Shown here: piece by piece, positions 52,426 through 63,002 of the stretch
How the letters are laid out: each line of letters begins with the position of its first letter
Numbering within the stretch: the first letter of the stretch is position 1
Assembly: GCA_001687465.1 (NCBI GenBank)
Contig: LVLI01000242.1
Span: forward strand, 25,602 to 89,601
Length of the DNA: 64,000 nucleotides
Origin: Halocafeteria seosinensis
Lineage: Eukaryota > Sar > Bigyra > Bicosoecida
Reading direction: 5' to 3'
Translations under genes and position numbers: made by a program
Notes under the pieces: generated by a model
What the model was told of the DNA's origin: nothing
Seen by the model: only the letters and a program-made list of their open reading frames with translations
Database searches by the model: none

Positions 52426-53452
52426 ATCGAAATAAGGCTGAAATCCAATAGAACACCATTGACGCACAACCCCGTTGTAGCTTTACACGTACTCCTCCCA
52501 CAGACTTTCCATGCCAGTGCGGTTTCATCAGTTAAGGCGATAAGCACGCATTTCCACCCTGTTCGGTTTAGCTTCTTACCACGGTGCCTATCAACGCATC
52601 GCTTAACCAGTTCCCGGCCGTTGGGCTAGATTAAGCCGAGTCCAGAATTGCGAAGAAACCTCGTGGACACCACGTACTCTCTACCGCAGGAGGCGATGGA
52701 TACATTGCTAAGTCTCTAATGCGTCAGCGCGTGGTATTCTCATCCATCCCATTGATGCACCATGCGATCAAAAGTGGACTTCGGTGGATACCGATGCGGC
52801 AAGCAACTCCGCGAGTTGTAACGGTAGCCTTTAGTTTCTGTAGCGACTGAATAACGCATATGCAGGAGCTATAAGTAGCAGTCAATTCTATCCGCACTCT
52901 GAGCATTTTACTTTGGGGAGCAACGCTTCCAAGTTGTGTAGTTTTTAATGCAACAAATCGTGGCACTCTTTCCCTTCACAGCACTCGAGGAGTCTCGAAC
53001 CTTCCCTCGGGGTACTTGTTGGAGGGGCCTCCGAGGGGGTCGTACAGGGAACCAAAAAAGTTCAAGCAGAGAACCAACATTCTGCCCAGTGGTTCGTCCA
53101 GTTCCCAACTTATGTTGGCCTCCTCAAGGGTATTGTCAGCGCATCGTAGTGAAGTATATGTGTGTCTTGCGTAAATTGAATTGACACAGCAACCAGCAGC
53201 GCAGGAGCCTGTGTACGTAGCTTTCTGTGTTGGTACGAGCTCTTCTCGTGCAGAACATCCCTGCACTTTTGGTAGCTCGCATACGAAAAAGTACAAGAAG
53301 GAGCCAATACGTATATCAAACGTAGAGCAAAGTACTCCATTTGAATCGAAGGAACGGGTTCGAAGTTCGTGACCTGTTGAACTGACGGTGTAAAAAGTGT
53401 CTTGTACCGCTGTTGGAAGGACAAAGCATCCCGAGAGGAGAGGAGAGGGAAG
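52426..53452. other. Spacer between tandem Cache genes
   Basis: About 1 kb with no supported gene. A minus-strand frame at 52976-53476 ends with GSLYDPLGGPSNKYPEGR, faintly like retroelement text, but no reverse-transcriptase or other motif supports it. Confidence 0.4.
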
Positions 53453-55407
53453 ATGTCGAACCTTGATGGAAAACATGATAACGCCAAGATGGGGATGGCG
53501 GACGAAGAAATCAACAAACTCCCCACCTTGGAAAGAACTATGGTGAAGACCTTCGGATTATTTGTTAGCATTTCGATGGCGCTCATTGTTGCCATGTAAG
53601 TGTTCGCGCGGTTCGAATCTTAAGCGACGTTGGTCGTGATCGTGCTGCGCTGTGCTTTGCGTTGCAGTCTCATTGTAAGCATCATTGTTACTGGGAACGC
53701 AACGGAAAACATTTCCGAAGAAGGGTTGGAGGATCAGATCAAAGGGCACCTGCGCTCGAGTGCCGAAGAGTTAACCGCGAAGATCGATCTTCGTTTTTCA
53801 ACTGTAGAAGACTCTGTTGTCAAGTTTATGGCATCAATACATGGACAGGCGGCTGAAGATGGCTCCTCGGATATTCTTGAGTTTCAAGAGGACAAGAACT
53901 TCGAAACGAATGAAATGTGCGACGTGATGCAGGAACTGTTTGTTCGACTCCCTGAGGATAAAAACGGTACCCTTGACTACTCAGTTTACGGCTTCGGTGA
54001 AAGCGTGGATAGCATAGACTCAACGACAAGGAAAAACATTAACGACAGTTTCACTATGCAATATTTCTATCGCAACCTATGGAGAAATAATGATCCTGTT
54101 GTTGCGATGTATACAGGTAGGAAGTATCATGCGTGAAGTCATATACGAATGCGGCTTGGCACGCTTTGCTTATCCCATGATCTTGCAGGATACGAGAACT
54201 CAAAAAGTCTTTGGCGATACTATCCAGGTATGTCACATTAGTTCAGTATCTGTTGCGTTAATAGAGAGCTCTCAAGACGGCGAATCGGCTCCGGCATACA
54301 GGAGTGTGTGGAATAGACTTCAAACCCTTGGACCAAAGGCAATGGTATACATTGACAAACGTGGACGGTTCCCGCAACCAGATTAATCACATTGGTCCAT
54401 ACAAAGATGCTTTCGGCCTTGGTATGTTCACGTATGATGCGAGCATTTCGGATTGATCATGTTACTTCTTGCGCTGCCACGGATGCGCAGGCTGGATGAT
54501 AACCATTGCGCATGGCGTGTTCAGTGGAGGCATTCCAGAACAAGATGAAGATGCTAATGACAACAAGTTTATTGGCGTTAGTGCTGCAGACATTACTCTA
54601 GACCAGCTCCAACGGGAGATTCTTAGTGTACGATTTTTTAACCAGTCTACCGCCAGTATGTTCCGATATGAAGACGAGCGAGTTGTGGAAGACCCGTTCT
54701 GGGATGGGAATAAAGGCGAAGGGATCGATGACCCTACGTCACCAGCCGGTGGAGTGGCAACTCCCAAAGTTGAGGACGTGCATCCGGGAATCGGAAGTGT
54801 TATGAGTCAAATTAAAGATCTCGATGAAGGATCTAAGATCATCACGTATGAACGAGATGGTAAAACTTGGATTCTTGCCAGAGCTTTTGTTCCTCCGCAT
54901 CCTGATGTTGCCATCAATCCCGATAGCACATTCGAGGAGTGGAAAAATCCCCGATACGTCGTATTCGTCGAAGCACCCGAAGAAGAAGTGCTAAGTCCTC
55001 TGAGTGATTTACGAGATGAAATCAGTGCCTCTCGTCGGAACCTTGTAATCATTGCAGTTTTTCTGTCCATTGGTGTCTGGCTCATCGTTTTGGGATTAAT
55101 TAAATTAGTTTCCAACAGAATTACAGGACCGCTTCGCCGAATGATGGACACTGCCAAACTCATTACTGACCAAGCTGCGGAAGATGACCAGATGGAAGGT
55201 GAGCTCGACACTGACATTCCAGAACCCAATGACGAAATTGGCGAATTTGTTCGCGAATTCAAGACCATGGTGCATGGTTTAAACAAAGGAGGTGTGAAAG
55301 GGAGCAAGGTCCATAATTACATCGACAACCCTTTCTATCGCCCCGAAGGCGCTTCCAAGCCGGAGTTACCATGGGAAGATGTACTCCGCGACATTAATAA
55401 ACGATAA
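53453..55407 (+). CDS. Two-pass Cache-HAMP receptor without output domain (copy 2)
   Basis: Tandem paralogue of the upstream gene with the same exon plan. The start MSNLDGKHDNAKMG precedes LPTLERTMVKTFG, matching LPTLEYTLFKTFG in copy 1. Helix 1 is LFVSISMALIVAI. The Cache domain has MQYFYRNLWRNNDPVVAMYTG, IDFKPLDQRQWYTLTN and GPYKDAFGLGWMITIAHG. Helix 2 (LVIIAVFLSIGVWLIVLGLIKL) is followed by the HAMP-like RITGPLRRMMDTAKLIT and PNDEIGEFVREFKTMVHGL. It ends after the shared NPFYR..GAS.PELPW tail. The Cache loops have diverged more than the membrane and HAMP parts, as expected if ligand choice differs while the signalling partner is shared. The next gene starts only 95 bases after the stop. 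Confidence 0.82.
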
Positions 55408-55502
55408 AGTGGTTTGTGCAATAATTGACCTGTGGAAGGGGATTGTCTTGTGCTTCCCTTTTCTTTATGTACTTAAAAAAAAAAATTAAATAAAGCAACA
55501 CA

Positions 55503-57137
55503 ATGATGATGATACGAACGGCTTCGGGTCTCTATCGACGCATTCTCCCCGTGTTGGCATTGTCGTCTTCGAGAGGGCGGCAGGAGGCCTTAGTCTGCGG
55601 CCGGACGCATTATGCACGTTTCCTCTGCTATCCATACACGACTAGGACACAGAAGAGGCCCATCAAGAAGCAGGGGAAGCAACAGAAAACCCAATGGGCG
55701 CCTGATCAGCCCGTATACGGCACCGTGGAGGAGGTGCATAAGGACCATTGGAGGGTGCATCTGGAGGGGTTCGGAGACGCCAAGTTGCCAGAGACACAAT
55801 GGATAAGGAATCCTCCCGGGAAAGGAGCTCGAGAGGTATTTTTCATCCAGTCCATGGAGGAGGACAATGTACCAAGTACGTACGACTACGATTCCTATGT
55901 GTGCGTATGGTACACTTGTCAGTGCGTTGATGTCATGCAGATGTCGCATTGCATCCCCATGGCAAGAAATCCGTGGACGATTGCGAAGCCCAAGTCAAGC
56001 TCTGGTTTGTAAGTACTATGCCAGGCACACAGACACACTTATCTCGTGTTTGTTACGTTTCGTGTGATGCAGAGTCGACATGGGAATTTGCTTCCGCTGA
56101 CACAAGAGGCTTCGACACTGGAAATCTATCAGAAACTGGGAATGTCCAAGAAACAGTTCAAAAGTGTTATATCAAGATTACTGAAAGACAAGAAGATATT
56201 CATGTTTTCGGATACCATCAGTTACGTGGGAAATTCGACTTCGGGAGACAACAGTGGCGGGCTGAACAAGAAACAACGTTCGCTTGTAGCCAAGAATCAT
56301 GAGTTTAAGAAGCAGCGTGAAAAAAATGTGAAGGCATCTGTTGAGCAGCACTATGGATTGCTTGATGAGAATTGGAAAAGCAACAGAAGGCGAACCTCGA
56401 AGCCGGTCCCGTTAATGGTGACAGACAGTGGTCCAAGTGTCCGGTCTTCTGTCGACCACGCCAAAAGACTCGGTAGAGGCAGCAGTTTCGTTGCTTTCGG
56501 AGAAGTTGCGCCCACGCATACCGACCTCCCTTTCATCAAAGACGACAGAGGAACTCAGCAGTTGGTTAAAGCGAGTAGGAAGCATGAATATCAGGAAGAG
56601 CATGGGGACGATATATATTCCGATTCGGAAGCAAGTCCAGAAGAATGGGAGCTTTCCTCGACCCCAATGGACGCAGAAGACTGGAGAAGGAAGGAAGAAG
56701 ACGTTGCAAGAAAATATGGTTATCAAGTGTTAACGATGCCTGGAGCCATAGAAGAAAAGCCAATAAACGAATCGACCGAGTCAGTAACACGTAGCCGTCA
56801 ACAGCATACAGAATCGAAGTCGAAATATAGAAGGAAGTCTAAGAGAGATGACACAAAACGGAGTGCTAATAAACCTCTAACGAAGAAAGATGACGAATTA
56901 TACGGCAATGCCAATTTTGAGCTTGAAGTCGATGATAATGTCGCCGATCTCGCCTTTTTTGAACGAGAGCTAGGTGATATGTTTGGAGGATATGATGAAA
57001 TACAGTCAGATGACGAAGAGTATATCAGATCAATGAATAAAGCAAGGGAGAGTCCACGTTTTCTATCACAAAAGAAGTTACGCCAAATTCGCCGTGCGGT
57101 GCACCGCAGACAAGTGAAAGAGATAAATAGATATTGA
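55503..57137 (+). CDS. Predicted organelle RNA-binding-like protein with winged-helix segment
   Basis: Three exons. Exon 1 (55503 to about 55876) encodes an Arg/Ser-rich presequence (MMMIRTASGLYRRILPVLAL) and a small beta domain (VYGTVEEVHKDHWRVHLEGFG). Exon 2 encodes VALHPHGKKSVDDCEAQVKLWF, and exon 3 runs from about 56073 to 57137. Exon 3 opens with SRHGNLLPL and EIYQKLGMSKKQFKSVISRLLKDKKI, which resembles the S1 domains and C-terminal winged helix of CvfB-type RNA-binding proteins. The rest is Lys/Glu/Ser-rich and probably disordered. A mitochondrial or plastid translation role is a guess from the presequence and folds. The ATG triplet at 55503 sits just after a poly-A tract. Confidence 0.6.
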
Positions 57138-57252
57138 TGGCTTGCTTAAATTGCAGTTTGTTCGTCACTGTCTAATCACGTTATACATAATTACGTGGAC
57201 CCTGGATCTTCACAGACTTGGACCCTCCCTAATGAGGCTCCTTTAGGCAGAC

Positions 57253-59143
57253 TCACATTGCAGGAAACTCTTTCACTGCTTCTCCGATCTGTTTCAAGTA
57301 AGCTAGCACCTCTACATTGCCTGTTATAAGCGACGTACTGTGGTATGGAATTCCATGCTTTTTACACAAAGGTTCAATGAACCGGCGAGCCTGTGGGAGA
57401 CTGTGTCGCGGCATACTAGGAAACAAATGATGTTCAATCTGATAATGTAGCCCACCCATGAACCAGCCGGTGAATCCTAGGGGATCGTCATCAATGTTTC
57501 TCGTAGTCGCGATTTGCTGCTCTCCAAACCCGGGACGTTCCATGGCGTCGTAGACTTCCATGCCATTGTGGCCTACTCCGAAGGCTACGGCGAGCAGTAA
57601 ACCGCAAAAACACTCTGCAGCAACGAAATACATGAAACCCGCTCCAATACCCATGTTAGTAAATATCATAGTGCCAAGGACCACATAGTGGAGCGCAATT
57701 CCTAAGGGTTCCAATAAAGGGTACCGCAAAGACTTCCTTCTGTCAGAATCAATCCACCCAGTTTTCACGTTGAATGCGAATGCGACCGACTGCTGAGCCC
57801 ACGAGAGCCGGGCGACGAACAAGATAGGAAAATATAGAATTGACTGGTATTTGATACACGTCTTAGCCACTCCAGAGTCTTCCGAAAAAGCCTTTTTCGC
57901 CATTCTAACGCTCCACGCGAGGAGTGGCATAGTATCGATGTCAGGGTCTCCATTGTGCTTTTCGTTGCTGAGAGATTCCGTGTTAGGTATCGCATGGTGC
58001 GTGTTATGCTTGTTCTTCCACCATTCCAAAGAGAAACCTTGAAAGAAGTTGCCGACGGTTAGGGTGGTCAAATCATTTAACAAACGATTGTCAAATACTT
58101 GATGATGGGCAAAATCATGCGACAGCCAACCACATTGTTGCCAGAAGAATGCCAGCAACCAAGCTGAACAGAGTCTTATAGCCCAACTCTCCCCAGCCAA
58201 AGTAAGTAAGTACCAAGAAGCGCCGAAAAGGCACAGTACGGATGCGAATTTGTACAAGTAGTAGAATGGGCTGCAGTAAACATCAAGCGTGAACAGGTTT
58301 GATACTTAGTGAAAAACCACAAATATTGGACAACACAAGCACACCTTGCTTCAAAGTATCCAGCTTTTTGCAACTGGATTCTCAGAGTCCGAAGATCTTG
58401 CTCAAACGTCCGTTCCTTCGTTTGCGATTGTGTCGTGTCCAAGCGGCCAATCTTAAAACGCTCGAGCTCAGACCATACAGAAGCAGGATGGAAAGCAGTG
58501 AAAATGTCCGTTGCTTCTCCACCCGCGTGCGAGAAAATAACCCTCCCACCAGGATGATCATACCATCCAGACACGTCATAGACCTGTATAGTGTAGTTGA
58601 AGATTAGTGAACGCCGTTAAAAAGAGCATCAGACTGAAGCTGCGGGCTAGCCTTCCCCACCTCACGCTCAATACGCATAATAGGAGACCAGACGAACCAG
58701 ACAACCATATTGAAGCCACTACACTCTGCAAATTTGTATAAAACCAAGCCAGAATGGCTTTCCCCCTCCTCTGGAGTCACTGGCGTATCCAAGTTTATCT
58801 TCCTTCGTCCTCAATGCAGCAAGGCACCATCTATGAACCATAGGCTCATCACGGTAGAAATAATGATCTTTTTCGTTTTCACCCTTCCAATGATTGATAC
58901 AGGAGCCAACAAAAGTTCAAATGCCGGGGAAAGGCGGCTGGGAAAAGCCGAGGAGAAAGAAAACAAAGCCCCTGCACAGGGTTATCTTACCTTGGAAGCC
59001 AGCACTAGCCATGCATCATCTGGTGTACTATGTTTACGCACTTCCTCGATCGATATAAGGCGCTCATGTTCCTTCGACTTTTGTTTTTGGTGGCCTTTTT
59101 CCTGCAGCGTGCAGGTGGACTCTGTTTTGCCGCCCACACCCAT
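57253..59143 (-). CDS. Front-end fatty acid desaturase with N-terminal cytochrome b5
   Basis: Three exons (58991-59143, 58345-58583, 57253-58270) join in frame to 469 residues, normal for delta-4/5/6/8 desaturases. The cytochrome b5 domain has ISIEEVRKHSTPDDAWLVLASKVYDVSGWYDHPGGR (shown across the exon 1-2 join as ISIEEVRKHSTPDDAWLVL and VYDVSGWYDHPGG) with heme-ligand HPGG and a second His in FTAFHP. Three histidine boxes follow: HDFAHH, HNTHH and QIEHH. The Gln in the third box marks front-end enzymes. Membrane pairs flank the boxes. It inserts a double bond between an existing one and the carboxyl end in polyunsaturated fatty acid synthesis, in the ER. Delta position cannot be told. Intron 1 is about 407 bases, much longer than the local norm. 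Confidence 0.9.
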
Positions 59144-59538
59144 GGTACACTATATCCCTGCAGTTGTTTAATGAAACACAGACTGGAGCCAAAAAAGCAC
59201 GATAATACAAGAATTCCAGCACGAAAACGACGGAAAGGGGTGTGCAACCAACGCAAAGAAGATACAGCCTGTCATACTATCTACAGGGATGTGCTGCAGT
59301 CAAATGGCCCCGCCTTGTATGCAGAAAGAGGCTGTTAGAGGACGCACGTGGAAATATTGGATACAGAATTTGCCGTGGTTCCCCGGTACCTGCGCAATCC
59401 CGTACGAAATGAGAATGGTGTCGAGAGCGAGGAAGACAATTATTGAATTTCTTTCCAATATGCTCACGGAGTGGAAAACTTCGGAGTCGCTCGCAACTGC
59501 GACTGCTCCGGCAATGGCTTTCAGACGTGCGAATTTTC
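59144..59538. other. Spacer between desaturase and RT relic
   Basis: About 395 bases upstream of the desaturase start. No supported gene. It probably includes the desaturase promoter. Confidence 0.35.
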
Positions 59539-60057
59539 TCATCCAGAGCTAAATTTACAGCACTCGACCGGTGCCTCCGTACCGAAGGGAGTCTCCGGCA
59601 GGTCCCTTCCTACTTCATCGAGCGTTGCCATTGCCGACACCAAGGAGCTCATGAAAGCAATGCTCGGATTCAAAAGCCCCCATCCTAAGCCACCCATTTT
59701 CACAGGAAGAGCAGCACGCGTCACAACCGCGTCACTTAACTCGGCACCATGGGGTAATTGGAGTGCTCTCTTGAGGAAATTCAGCAGCTTCCCCACGAAA
59801 AGATCCACGATGCCCTCCATGACATCCGGTCTTATGCAACGGAGCCAGTAATTGGACTGCCGGGACAGACAGTTGGCGACAAGGCGCAAGACAGCCTGCG
59901 GAGGCAGGTTGTGCTCTGCAGCATTGGAAAGGAATGGCAAGTTGGCCGCGTTGGAGATACAGAGAAAACTAGGTATGACATCCGGGAGCATGAGGGTGAC
60001 ATACTCGGACTTGACTCGGAAGCGAAGTTTGTTTCGTTTTTGGCTTTTGCTCCTCAT
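59539..60057 (-). pseudogene. Reverse-transcriptase C-terminal fragment of a retroelement
   Basis: The frame carries the segment typical of the region after the RT palm: RLVANCLSRQSNYWLRCIRP, then LNFLKRALQLPHGAELSD and AVVTRAALPVKMGGLGW. The LPVK-MGGLG-type block is common to non-LTR and related retroelement proteins. The catalytic YADD region and the rest of the polyprotein are missing on both sides, so this is a dead fragment at the border of the host genes and the recombinase island. Confidence 0.6.
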
Positions 60058-60223
60058 ACTACGGAAGTCGACAACTTACCTCCTGTCTTCTTCTCCGACG
60101 CCTGCCACATGAAAGATACAGGATATCTTTTCTCGATTTTTTTTTGGCCGAATTTTGGAAAATCGTATCACCCGCGAAAATCGTAAAACAATTCGGCTAT
60201 TTTGTTCAGCCACCGGTTTCAAA

Positions 60224-60460
60224 ATGATTTCTGTTCAGGAAGAGGAAGAATTGAAAGCCTACGAAGAAGAAGATGTTTTGTCTGATGAAGGAAACGACAC
60301 AAACGACACGTCTGAATATGTGCCAACCGATGACGACGGCGACGACGATTCATCGGTATCAACGCAAAGAGACTTGGGCAATCGTTTGGCCAAAGACTTG
60401 GAAAACCTGAATGTGGATTCCTCAGATGGGTTCTACACCGCTTCCGATGGCAATTCTTAA
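60224..60460 (+). CDS. Small acidic protein in the island
   Basis: From the ATG at 60224 it encodes 78 residues rich in Asp, Glu, Ser and Thr (runs such as DDDGDDDSS), with a helix at the end (RLAKDLENLNV). No family is recognised. Its TAA and that of the recombinase overlap within the palindrome TTAA at 60457-60460. Being so short and low in complexity, it may not be real. Confidence 0.4.
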   Translation: MISVQEEEELKAYEEEDVLSDEGNDTNDTSEYVPTDDDGDDDSSVSTQRDLGNRLAKDLENLNVDSSDGFYTASDGNS

Positions 60461-61503
60461 CGTCCTCTAAATTTTGAATACACAGTCTCTTGTGTGCCGA
60501 CAGAATGACCCATACAACGGGCGATTTCCTTCCGTTTCTGATTGACGAAACTCTGATCCACCTCACCATTGTGTTTGCGTTTTTCAATATCGTCCAGAAA
60601 TTTAGAGACATACGTCTGTCGTAACATTTGTATTCCACAGCCAATGGTCGCTTTAAGTGTGTCCGAAAACCATCGGCTGATATGCGGTGTGTCTTTTTTG
60701 TTCAGGGATTTGGGCATGAACAGCCCACCATCTTGAAGTCCGGCCTTCTTCACATAGTTTCGGATGATGTATTGGAGTTCCCGATTGTGGATATCCACGG
60801 TATGTGTTCCGTAACTGTTGCTCGTTTTATGATCCCGACAGACGATTTGCCAATTCTTCAAATCCAGCCAATTGCCGGTGCTTGGGTAATCGCCATTGGA
60901 ACTGATGCGGAGCGTGTAGATTTCTTGGCCACGGATGGGCGGTAAGAACCGGTATATGGCGACGACCACGTATTGTTTCCATTTGACCAACTTGAATGGT
61001 TTGCCATCACTTTCACGCTGTTTGAGGGTTTTCTTGAGTTCTTCAAACTTGTTAATCAGATCCTTCGGCAGAATACGGTTTCGGACTTCCTCGTCCGTTG
61101 GTTCTCGGTATTCATTAGCATTTGATTCCGTTCCCTTGGCTTTGAAATAGAACTTGCGAATCAAATCCAATCCCGTTTCAATTTCCTCTTGTTTGGCCTC
61201 GGAGCAGTTGGCTTTGATAATTTCCACCGTCACCAACACGGATCGGAAGAAGGTGGCGACCGTGTTGTCCGATGTATTGACTTGAATCCACACACAGATC
61301 TCGTTGCGTTTGTCGTATAAGAGATCCACCAAGTCGTCAAAGGAATCGCCCCATTGGTCATTGAGTACCTCTGACACGACTTTTCTGACCTTGTAGAAAT
61401 ATTGCTTCCCAGATTGCGGTTTTCGCCCTTCGCATAACTTGTTTTTGATTTGCTCTTCCATGATCGTACTTCCTATAATAGTACGACAAAGAATCCCAAT
61501 CAT
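60457..61503 (-). CDS. Tyrosine recombinase/integrase
   Basis: An intronless frame of 348 residues. The catalytic half has Arg I in PPIRGQEIYTLRIS, a strand pair with WLDLKNW, then HISRWFSDTL and Arg II in IQMLRQTYVSKFLDD. The final box GHSVGTQETVYSKF has the conserved GHS and the nucleophile Tyr. The first position of the HxxR box is Gln, a variant seen in some eukaryotic and viral recombinases. The N-terminal half is helical, Lys/Glu-rich and likely the core-binding domain. It would catalyse site-specific integration or resolution of the element. No attachment site was identified in the window. It converges with the small acidic gene with overlapping stops. Confidence 0.8.
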   Translation of the reverse strand: MIGILCRTIIGSTIMEEQIKNKLCEGRKPQSGKQYFYKVRKVVSEVLNDQWGDSFDDLVDLLYDKRNEICVWIQVNTSDNTVATFFRSVLVTVEIIKANCSEAKQEEIETGLDLIRKFYFKAKGTESNANEYREPTDEEVRNRILPKDLINKFEELKKTLKQRESDGKPFKLVKWKQYVVVAIYRFLPPIRGQEIYTLRISSNGDYPSTGNWLDLKNWQIVCRDHKTSNSYGTHTVDIHNRELQYIIRNYVKKAGLQDGGLFMPKSLNKKDTPHISRWFSDTLKATIGCGIQMLRQTYVSKFLDDIEKRKHNGEVDQSFVNQKRKEIARCMGHSVGTQETVYSKFRGR

Positions 61504-61540
61504 TTTTTTTCTTTAAAGAAAAGAAAAAACATAAGGAAAC

Positions 61541-61894
61541 TTAGAACTCAGACCATTCTATAGTGGTATTCTCTTTTGGTTTATACACGGGGTCGCCATC
61601 CGAATCTGTCTCAAGAAAAAAGACTTCGTTCTCTAAAACATAAGGATGACACTGTTGGCAGAAAAGAAACATCAAATTCATTTCTTCGTATTTTATTCCA
61701 TCCACATAGAAATCATTGTCTTCGGATTCTGTATCGCTATTTTCCGAAATAAATCGGACGATGATATCATGTAAAGAATCGGAATGGAATGGTTTCCCAC
61801 AACACTTACAATCATATTCCGGTTCTTTCGGCTGTAATGGCACGGCGACCATGTCAGGAACGGTAATAAGTGGAATAAAATCAGGAGGATTCAT
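61541..61894 (-). CDS. Small zinc-ribbon-like island protein
   Basis: 117 residues with two cysteine pairs, CKCCGKPFH and FCQQCHPYV, spaced about 45 residues apart. This is suited to binding one zinc ion, with a strongly acidic linker between them. The N-terminus is Pro-rich and ends of the chain are hydrophilic. No family recognised. It shares a short AT-rich intergenic with the divergent gene at 61942. Confidence 0.6.
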   Translation of the reverse strand: MNPPDFIPLITVPDMVAVPLQPKEPEYDCKCCGKPFHSDSLHDIIVRFISENSDTESEDNDFYVDGIKYEEMNLMFLFCQQCHPYVLENEVFFLETDSDGDPVYKPKENTTIEWSEF

Positions 61895-61941
61895 ATATAC
61901 TAGTGGGTTAGAAATTTTTTTATATACATTCAGTATATAGA
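61895..61941. promoter_or_regulatory. AT-rich divergent promoter of the island
   Basis: A 47-base spacer between divergent starts, nearly all A and T apart from a GTGGG core. It has TATATA near the left gene and TATATACATT and AGTATATAG near the right one. TATA-like boxes this close to both ATGs suggest a compact virus-like bidirectional promoter. Confidence 0.35.
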
Positions 61942-62532
61942 ATGAAATACATTGACCGCCCTCATGATGTACCGGATCAGTTAAGTCCGATCTGTCTGAA
62001 TATGGGTCGCCTACGCCAGATGAACGTCGGCGACCATATGACCGTCTATTCCTTCCATCGCAATTGCTGGGATCATTGTTTGTGGAAGCGAGAGAATGCG
62101 GGACAATATGTTTCCCCGTCGTTTCTGTTTCAACCAGACAAATATGACGTGGAATTCACGGGCTATACCACAACCGGTTGCCCCATGTGGCGACTACATG
62201 ACCTATACGAAGACATAAAACACGATGAATCGCCTGTGGAAGTTGATATATCTTCCTTCGGAGCCAAAGGAGGCTTGGGTTGGCGTCCGCTCAATGATGA
62301 AGATGGGGCGGTGGATATGCGTGATGCCAATTGGGAGTGTGATGCCGATGCTATGATTTCCGTGAATTATTTAGCCGACGCTGATCCCGAATATCGTAAT
62401 AAGGATATGAAACTTCACCATACCCAATTGCCCGACCAAACAAGTATCGGATGGCGTGGGTACATGATTGAAGCCCATAAACTGGAACATTTAGATCATT
62501 ATCTCAGAGTCTATTTGCCCGTGATTCGGTAA
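61942..62532 (+). CDS. Island protein of unknown function (196 residues)
   Basis: An intronless frame from the ATG at 61942. Residues are mixed, rich in Asp, Trp, Tyr and His, with probable beta strands (GRLRQMNVGDHMTVYSFHRN) and a C-terminal helical end (HKLEHLDHYLRVYLPV). There is no membrane helix. I do not recognise the family; a virion or DNA-metabolism role cannot be told apart from sequence. Confidence 0.55.
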   Translation: MKYIDRPHDVPDQLSPICLNMGRLRQMNVGDHMTVYSFHRNCWDHCLWKRENAGQYVSPSFLFQPDKYDVEFTGYTTTGCPMWRLHDLYEDIKHDESPVEVDISSFGAKGGLGWRPLNDEDGAVDMRDANWECDADAMISVNYLADADPEYRNKDMKLHHTQLPDQTSIGWRGYMIEAHKLEHLDHYLRVYLPVIR

Positions 62533-62566
62533 AAAAGAAATATATGAAAGCATCATATATTTTCAA

Positions 62567-62956
62567 TCATTTTTTCTTTTCTTTCTTTTCTTTCTTGCCA
62601 AAGGAAGAAATCAATTTGTCAATCTGCGTTTGGGTGTCCTCGGCCAATCCATTGTGGAATTCTGAAGGAAGTGACAGTTTATTGGCCTCAATGGCCTTTT
62701 TCACCATCCTCGGGTTCTCCTCTTGTATTTGTTCCAATAGATACGCAATTTTCCGTTTAATGAAAATATCATACACTTTATTAAGCCGTTCTTGGATCTC
62801 GGGCGTGTCTCGTCCGATACTGTCGCTCAGTTTTAGTATAATCTTGCCTAGCGTATCATTGTCCTGATATTTGGCCTCTTTCAAGAGGTTTTCACGGCTG
62901 ATTTTGGTCAGGTCTTCCTCCAATATTTTTGGTTGGTGACTCATCCTATATACCAT
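62567..62956 (-). CDS. Lys/Glu-rich helical island protein
   Basis: 129 residues read from 62956, predicted mostly coiled or helical (LLKEAKYQDNDTLGKIILKL, RLNKVYDIFIKRKIAYLLEQI). It ends in a Lys/Glu block made by a TTTC-repeat tract. Its stop lies 34 bases from that of the convergent gene. No family recognised. Confidence 0.5.
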   Translation of the reverse strand: MVYRMSHQPKILEEDLTKISRENLLKEAKYQDNDTLGKIILKLSDSIGRDTPEIQERLNKVYDIFIKRKIAYLLEQIQEENPRMVKKAIEANKLSLPSEFHNGLAEDTQTQIDKLISSFGKKEKKEKKK

Positions 62957-63002
62957 TCGGGTGAAAAATTTTCATCCGAATAAACTCAGACCTTAAGATA
63001 AC

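Noticed and set aside
52980-53010. tRNA-like B box (GGTTCGAGACTCC on the minus strand)
   Set aside because: No matching T-stem, acceptor stem or A box could be built around it.
52976-53476. Possible retroelement or exon with GSLYDPLGGP
   Set aside because: A single short similarity without catalytic motifs or flanking exons; likely chance.
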